Assembly (NCBI GenBank): GCA_964512095.1
Contig: CAZEIH010000008.1
Coordinates: forward strand, 25,133-89,132
From: DTU013 sp964512095
Lineage (GTDB): Bacteria; Bacillota; Clostridia; Acetivibrionales; DTU013
DNA: 64,000 nt
Direction of reading: 5' to 3'
Part shown: piece by piece, positions 60,373 to 64,000 of the stretch
Layout of the letters: the number at the start of each line of letters is the position of its first letter
Numbering within the stretch: the stretch's first letter is position 1
Program-made: the position numbers and the translations under genes
The notes under the pieces: generated by a model
The model's input: only the letters and a program-made list of their open reading frames with translations
The model's database searches: none
What the model was told of the DNA's origin: nothing

Positions 60373-61632
60373 CTATATCTTATTATCAATGTCTCTGAAA
60401 CGGTTAACAATATTCTTCAGTACATTTATACGATCAAAATAGCTTGTAGCATATGTAACTTCCTTTTCTCTTGGAACTGTTATTATCCCTAGCTGATTAT
60501 AGCCTTCTGGATAGTATTTGTACTCTAATGTCTTCTCAATTCCATCCCAACCAATTATTTGTATCCATGTATAGCTTGGAAATTCTCTAAGTGCTTCGCT
60601 TATTCCTTCTTCAGACTGAACATCGTTTTTATTTATACTAAGTATGATGTCACCGCGCTGGAGACCCATGGCCTCGGCATGGCTCCCAGGCAGTATATCC
60701 AATACCTTCAGACCTCTTCTAACTGCGCTGTATAAAGGCTTTCCCTTTTTCTCACTAAACGACGACAGCAAATACAGCCCCTCCTTACCACCGAGGCAAA
60801 ATACAACACCAATAGCTCTTACCCATGGCACACTCCTAGAAGTAAGAGCTAGGGCCATTAAAACGGCACTGTATCCCAACAATAATGCAGCGCTTTTTAT
60901 GGATTTCTTTTCAGGCTGTGATGAAATAGCAATATCTGTATGGCACAGTACCGCTACAATACAATCAAGGCCCAGAGCATATGCTCCCTCCTTCAATGGT
61001 GGCATAGTGAATATTAGAGGCCAGTCTACGGATAAGTCTAATGACATGGTACTATTCTGAAGTATGTATGTAAAAAATACTATTGGTATCATCCAATACC
61101 TTCTTATCAAGAAGGCTCCGGTTATTTCATTTTTATGGCTGATAAATACCGGTATGAAATCCTTTTTTCTGTATATGAAAATAAGGATACTCTCCATTAG
61201 TTGCAATATGGCAACAAGGCATAGCAAGGAAGTAATGTTGATTTTTGGGGCACCAAAGATCAGGCTTATTGCCGCTAGTAGACCTGCTGCATAGGGAAGA
61301 CTTACAAGCCTTAGGTCAACCATAAGAAGCAGGAACATAACATAAAACAGATACCTTACCGTATCTGTTTCAATGGTTACACCAACTGACGTTATCAGAA
61401 AGCTGGAAACAAAACCAACAACAATTCCGATAATGACAGTTTTTTCGATTATTCCCTTCATGCTGAACCCGGGTCTGTTGTGCAGCCCTAATTGCAGGTC
61501 GGAGTATTTCTGGTATTGTACTTTAATGAAAAATATCACTAATATATACAATACTATAAAGAAGTAATTAGCCAGTAATGAATAGAGCATCTGTGCAGCA
61601 ATTGCGCCTGCCATCTTCAGCACTCTGATCAA
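60373..61632 (-). CDS. MinJ-like polytopic membrane protein with C-terminal PDZ domain
   Basis: A 419-residue protein with about seven to eight membrane helices followed by a PDZ domain (residues about 318-370: GLKVLDILPGSHAEAMGLQRGDIILSINKNDV). This topology and PDZ position match MinJ, which tethers MinD to DivIVA in Bacillus. The start is a TTG at 61632 six bases after GGAG; a GTG at 61623 is the alternative. It begins four bases after the icd stop, so the two are probably one transcript. Confidence 0.65.
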   Translation of the reverse strand: MIRVLKMAGAIAAQMLYSLLANYFFIVLYILVIFFIKVQYQKYSDLQLGLHNRPGFSMKGIIEKTVIIGIVVGFVSSFLITSVGVTIETDTVRYLFYVMFLLLMVDLRLVSLPYAAGLLAAISLIFGAPKINITSLLCLVAILQLMESILIFIYRKKDFIPVFISHKNEITGAFLIRRYWMIPIVFFTYILQNSTMSLDLSVDWPLIFTMPPLKEGAYALGLDCIVAVLCHTDIAISSQPEKKSIKSAALLLGYSAVLMALALTSRSVPWVRAIGVVFCLGGKEGLYLLSSFSEKKGKPLYSAVRRGLKVLDILPGSHAEAMGLQRGDIILSINKNDVQSEEGISEALREFPSYTWIQIIGWDGIEKTLEYKYYPEGYNQLGIITVPREKEVTYATSYFDRINVLKNIVNRFRDIDNKI

Positions 61633-61635
61633 CTC

Positions 61636-62859
61636 CTACTCCTTATCGCAGAACATCGCATCAAGACGTATGCGTACCTCCTTGAGGAAATCTGCGGTAT
61701 TCACGATTTTCTTTTCCTCTAATTCGGAGAGCTGTGACAGGTCTTTTGTCATAACTCCCTCTTCTATGGTTTTTAGTGAAGCTATCTCAAGAGCGTTAGC
61801 AAAATCTATGAGCTCTGCATTGCCATCCATTTCGCCTCTTTTTCTAAGGGCTCCTGTCCAGGCAAAAAGCGTTGCCATACTATTGGTGGATGTTTCTTCA
61901 CCTTTCAGGTGCCTATAGTAGTGTCTCGTGACTGTTCCATGAGCTGCTTCGTATTCGTAGAAGCCTTCAGGTGAAACCAGCACCGATGTCATCATAGCAA
62001 GACTGCCAAATGCCGTTGCTACCATATCTGACATTACATCACCATCGTAGTTTTTACATGCCCAAACCATTCCGCCTTCGGACCTCATAACCCTTGCCAC
62101 TGCGTCATCTATAAGGGTATAGAAGTATTCAATACCGGCCTGACTAAATTTTTCCCTGTATTCATTATCAAATACTTCCTGGAATATATCTTTAAATGTA
62201 TGGTCGTATTTTTTAGAAATCGTATCCTTTGTTGCAAACCACAAATCCTGCTTTACATCAAGAGAATAATTGAAGCAGGCTTTCGCAAAGCTCGTTATCG
62301 AAGCATCAGTGTTGTGCATACCCATTATGACTCCAGGACCTGTAAACTCAAAGATAGTCTCCTTCATCTCTTTATCGTCCTGCCCTTTAAAGACAAGTTG
62401 TGCTGTACCAGGGCCTCCCACACGTTGCTCCACATTTTTATATATATCACCATATGCATGCCTTGCAATTGATATGGGCTTTTTCCACGTCCTTACAGAG
62501 GGCTTGATACTATCAACAATTATAGGCGCCCTGAATACAGTCCCATCAAGTATAGCCCTAATAGTACCATTTGGGCTTTTCCACATTTCCTTGAGGTCAT
62601 ATTCCTCTACTCTCTGGGCATTAGGCGTAATCGTAGCACATTTAACAGCCACACCGTATTTCTTTGTTGCCAAGGCTGCATCAACTGTGACTTGGTCATT
62701 AGTTTCGTCCCTATGCTTCAAGCCGAGGTCGTAATATTCTGTATTCAAGTCAACGTATGGAAGAAGCAGTTCGTCCTTAATAAGCTGCCAAATAATCTTG
62801 GTCATCTCATCCCCATCCATCTCAACTATGGGCATATGCATTTTGATTTTGTCATTCAT
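61636..62859 (-). CDS. icd: NADP-dependent isocitrate dehydrogenase (type II)
   Basis: Converts isocitrate to 2-oxoglutarate. The 407-residue length and sequence (MDGDEMTKIIWQLIKDELLLPYVDLNTEYYDLG, KSPNGTIRAILDGTVFRAPI, and DVMSDMVATAFGSLAMM) match the homodimeric type II enzymes found in eukaryotes and some bacteria rather than the E. coli type. Provides 2-oxoglutarate for glutamate made by the gdhA product. Ribosome site AAAGGATG precedes ATG. Confidence 0.95.
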   Translation of the reverse strand: MNDKIKMHMPIVEMDGDEMTKIIWQLIKDELLLPYVDLNTEYYDLGLKHRDETNDQVTVDAALATKKYGVAVKCATITPNAQRVEEYDLKEMWKSPNGTIRAILDGTVFRAPIIVDSIKPSVRTWKKPISIARHAYGDIYKNVEQRVGGPGTAQLVFKGQDDKEMKETIFEFTGPGVIMGMHNTDASITSFAKACFNYSLDVKQDLWFATKDTISKKYDHTFKDIFQEVFDNEYREKFSQAGIEYFYTLIDDAVARVMRSEGGMVWACKNYDGDVMSDMVATAFGSLAMMTSVLVSPEGFYEYEAAHGTVTRHYYRHLKGEETSTNSMATLFAWTGALRKRGEMDGNAELIDFANALEIASLKTIEEGVMTKDLSQLSELEEKKIVNTADFLKEVRIRLDAMFCDKE

Positions 62860-62952
62860 ATAAACGTCTCATCCTTTCAGGCTTTTAAGTGTCACCATAC
62901 CTTATTCATTCTTCGCAATACTTCGTAGCAATATGCTCAAGTATTATCCCTA

Positions 62953-63456
62953 TTACACTGCTCCGCAGCATTTCTTGTATTTCTTACCGCTTCCGCAGGG
63001 ACAAGGATCATTCCTTCCAACTTTATTGCTGACAGCAATTTTAGACTGCCTGAATTCCCTCGTCAGTTCTCTGCGTCTTTCCTCAGATAGTATTCCCTCC
63101 CACTGCTCAAGATTATAAAGCCAGGAGGCCTTTGCTTCGTGCATATTCCAATACAGCTTCTCAAAATCGATAACTGCTGATAGTTGGCTATCCTTCTCCA
63201 GTGAATCAATATCCAGTTCATCTACCAAGCTAGTATTTATCCCGTCAAGAAATCCAGCGAACACCACCGGATCCATTTTAAAGGTAGCTGCTACATCCCC
63301 AAGCTTTCCCTCAAGCTTATCAATATGGTTCTCCAATATGTAACCATAATTATCCTTTTCCTTATCAAGATAATCCTTCCAGAATGCGTTATTCTGTGCT
63401 TGGCTCATTTCCGCCTCAGCGCCCTGCTTCCACTGCTCGTAAAGTCCCATTCCCAT
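62953..63456 (-). CDS. SEC-C motif protein
   Basis: A 167-residue protein with a helical body and a C-terminal zinc-binding SEC-C motif (GRNDPCPCGSGKKYKKCC), the module found at the end of SecA. It has no SecA core. Proteins of this kind may bind ribosomal nascent chains or act as small chaperones; the role is unknown. First gene before the repeat-rich right end. Confidence 0.85.
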   Translation of the reverse strand: MGMGLYEQWKQGAEAEMSQAQNNAFWKDYLDKEKDNYGYILENHIDKLEGKLGDVAATFKMDPVVFAGFLDGINTSLVDELDIDSLEKDSQLSAVIDFEKLYWNMHEAKASWLYNLEQWEGILSEERRRELTREFRQSKIAVSNKVGRNDPCPCGSGKKYKKCCGAV

Positions 63457-63548
63457 GCTCCCTCTTCATTGCATAAAAAGTTATTTATCTAACAAAATGT
63501 ATTATAACATTAATTTCTATAAAGTCAAAATTGCAGAAAAGCACGCCC

Positions 63549-63682
63549 CTGGGGGACGCTGGGGGACGCTTCGGGGACGCTTCGGGGACGCTGGGGGACG
63601 CTTCTGCTATTTAATAACTTATCTCAAATTGCCGGGGACGCTGGGGGACGCTTCTGCTATTTAATAACTTATCTCAAATTGC
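63549..63682. repeat. GGGGACGCTTC minisatellite plus 50-bp direct repeat
   Basis: Many short units of GGGGGACGCT and GGGGACGCTTC in a row. A 50-base block containing CTTCTGCTATTTAATAACTT is present twice (about 63584-63632 and 63634-63682); a third, decayed copy of the TTATTT-type part follows near 63770. The word resembles GGGACGGTTC repeats associated with REP-type transposases in Firmicutes. Confidence 0.85.
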
Positions 63683-63706
63683 TGCGTGCTTTGGGGGGGT
63701 GTGTGG

Positions 63707-63745
63707 TTTGGGTGGTTTGGGTGGTTTGGGTGGTTTGGGTGGTTT
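63707..63745 (+). repeat. G-rich nonamer array, quadruplex-prone
   Basis: Four exact units of TTTGGGTGG in tandem, plus flanking GGGGGGG and GGGG runs. Regularly spaced GG and GGG tracts could form a two- or three-layer G-quadruplex. Confidence 0.8.
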
Positions 63746-63824
63746 GTGGTGCTTGGGGGGTACTTGGGGCATTTCTGTTATTTTGATAATTTATCTCCCG
63801 CATTATGCAAATAGCTTCTTTCAT

Positions 63825-63950
63825 CAGTCAATTCGCCTCGCTCAGGGAGTCAGGTAAAGACTGAACTCCACCTGACCAAGGAAGTTAATTAATTCGTCTT
63901 CATTCATCGCCGACTTATAGAGGTCGGCATCTTCTGAATACATAGATAAT
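63825..63950 (+). repeat. Dispersed intergenic repeat, copy A (longest)
   Basis: The most complete copy, about 126 bases. It holds one hairpin (GTCAGGT with ACCTGAC), a second (GCCGAC with GTCGGC around TTATAGAG) and the end TTCTGAATACATAGATAAT. Other copies at 12487, 13141, 25042 and 38065 share blocks of it. Confidence 0.85.
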
Positions 63951-64000
63951 CAAATCCCTATAAGATTGGATTTTTCGTAAAATAGCCCAAACACAAATAG

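Larger units (their letters stand above)
63457..64000. other. Gene-free repeat-rich right end
   Basis: About 540 bases with no supported gene. From left: an AT-rich stretch, GGGGACGC minisatellite with a 50-bp direct repeat, a G-rich nonamer array, and copy A of the dispersed repeat. The window ends within further noncoding sequence. Confidence 0.75.

Overview
The window comes from a spore-forming, motile, anaerobic member of the Clostridia, most likely a cellulolytic or hemicellulolytic clostridium of the Ruminiclostridium/Acetivibrio type. The grounds are the spoIIA-spoVA and mreBCD-minCDE-spoIVF sporulation and shape loci, a V-type ATPase with sodium-type ligands, an NfnAB electron-bifurcating pair, a GH8 xylanase-type enzyme and consensus sigma-A promoters. 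Species cannot be read from the sequence. Most genes are on the minus strand; gdhA, a small secreted protein, metF and a phosphoesterase are on plus. No rRNA, intact insertion sequence, prophage or CRISPR array was seen.

Layout. 1-4.4 kb: the start of pgk (cut by the window edge), gap, a DUF2156 protein, an M20 peptidase and trmL. 4.5-6.7 kb: gdhA behind a perfect consensus promoter, then a secreted helical protein. 6.8-10.7 kb: a DUF134 regulator, two NifX-like proteins, two MinD-like ATPases with inserted ferredoxin domains, and Mrp. This resembles the anaerobe-specific orange-protein (ORP) complex and has a sigma-A promoter overlapping palindromic repeats. 10.7-12.6 kb: a gene-poor stretch with a probable group II intron fragment, then the GH8 enzyme. 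12.6-17.7 kb: cheX and the spoIIAA-AB-sigF / spoVAC-AD-AEb-AEa sporulation block, with an unlisted 51-residue membrane protein in front of spoVAC. 17.8-25.0 kb: whiA, a glycogen-debranching-type enzyme, a yvcK remnant, rapZ, murB, a PHP phosphoesterase, a 13-bp minisatellite and hprK. 26.0-34.8 kb: a complete nine-gene V-ATPase operon (H-I-K-E-C-F-A-B-D). 35.2-37.9 kb: two tRNA-Gly genes and nfnAB. 38.3-39.2 kb: metF. 39.3-49.9 kb: maf-radC-mreBCD-pbp2-minCDE-mgsA-like-spoIVFA-spoIVFB, an order close to that of Bacillus subtilis. 50.1-57.5 kb: motAB, a class I isoprenoid enzyme, PspC, DUF1638, a flippase-like protein, Asp23 and asnS. 57.8-63.5 kb: a phosphoesterase, a cytoplasmic BMP-domain protein, a MinJ-like PDZ protein, icd and a SEC-C protein. 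63.5-64.0 kb: noncoding minisatellites.

The features most worth a second look are: the ORP-like operon and its palindromic promoter; a yvcK gene reduced to its C-terminal end but still translationally coupled to rapZ; a methylglyoxal synthase homologue with three catalytic positions changed; a dispersed intergenic repeat family with at least five copies here; a fusion of a ParB-like region to a BMP/PnrA domain; an unplaced class I isoprenoid enzyme; and MinE and a MinJ-like protein encoded in the same neighbourhood.
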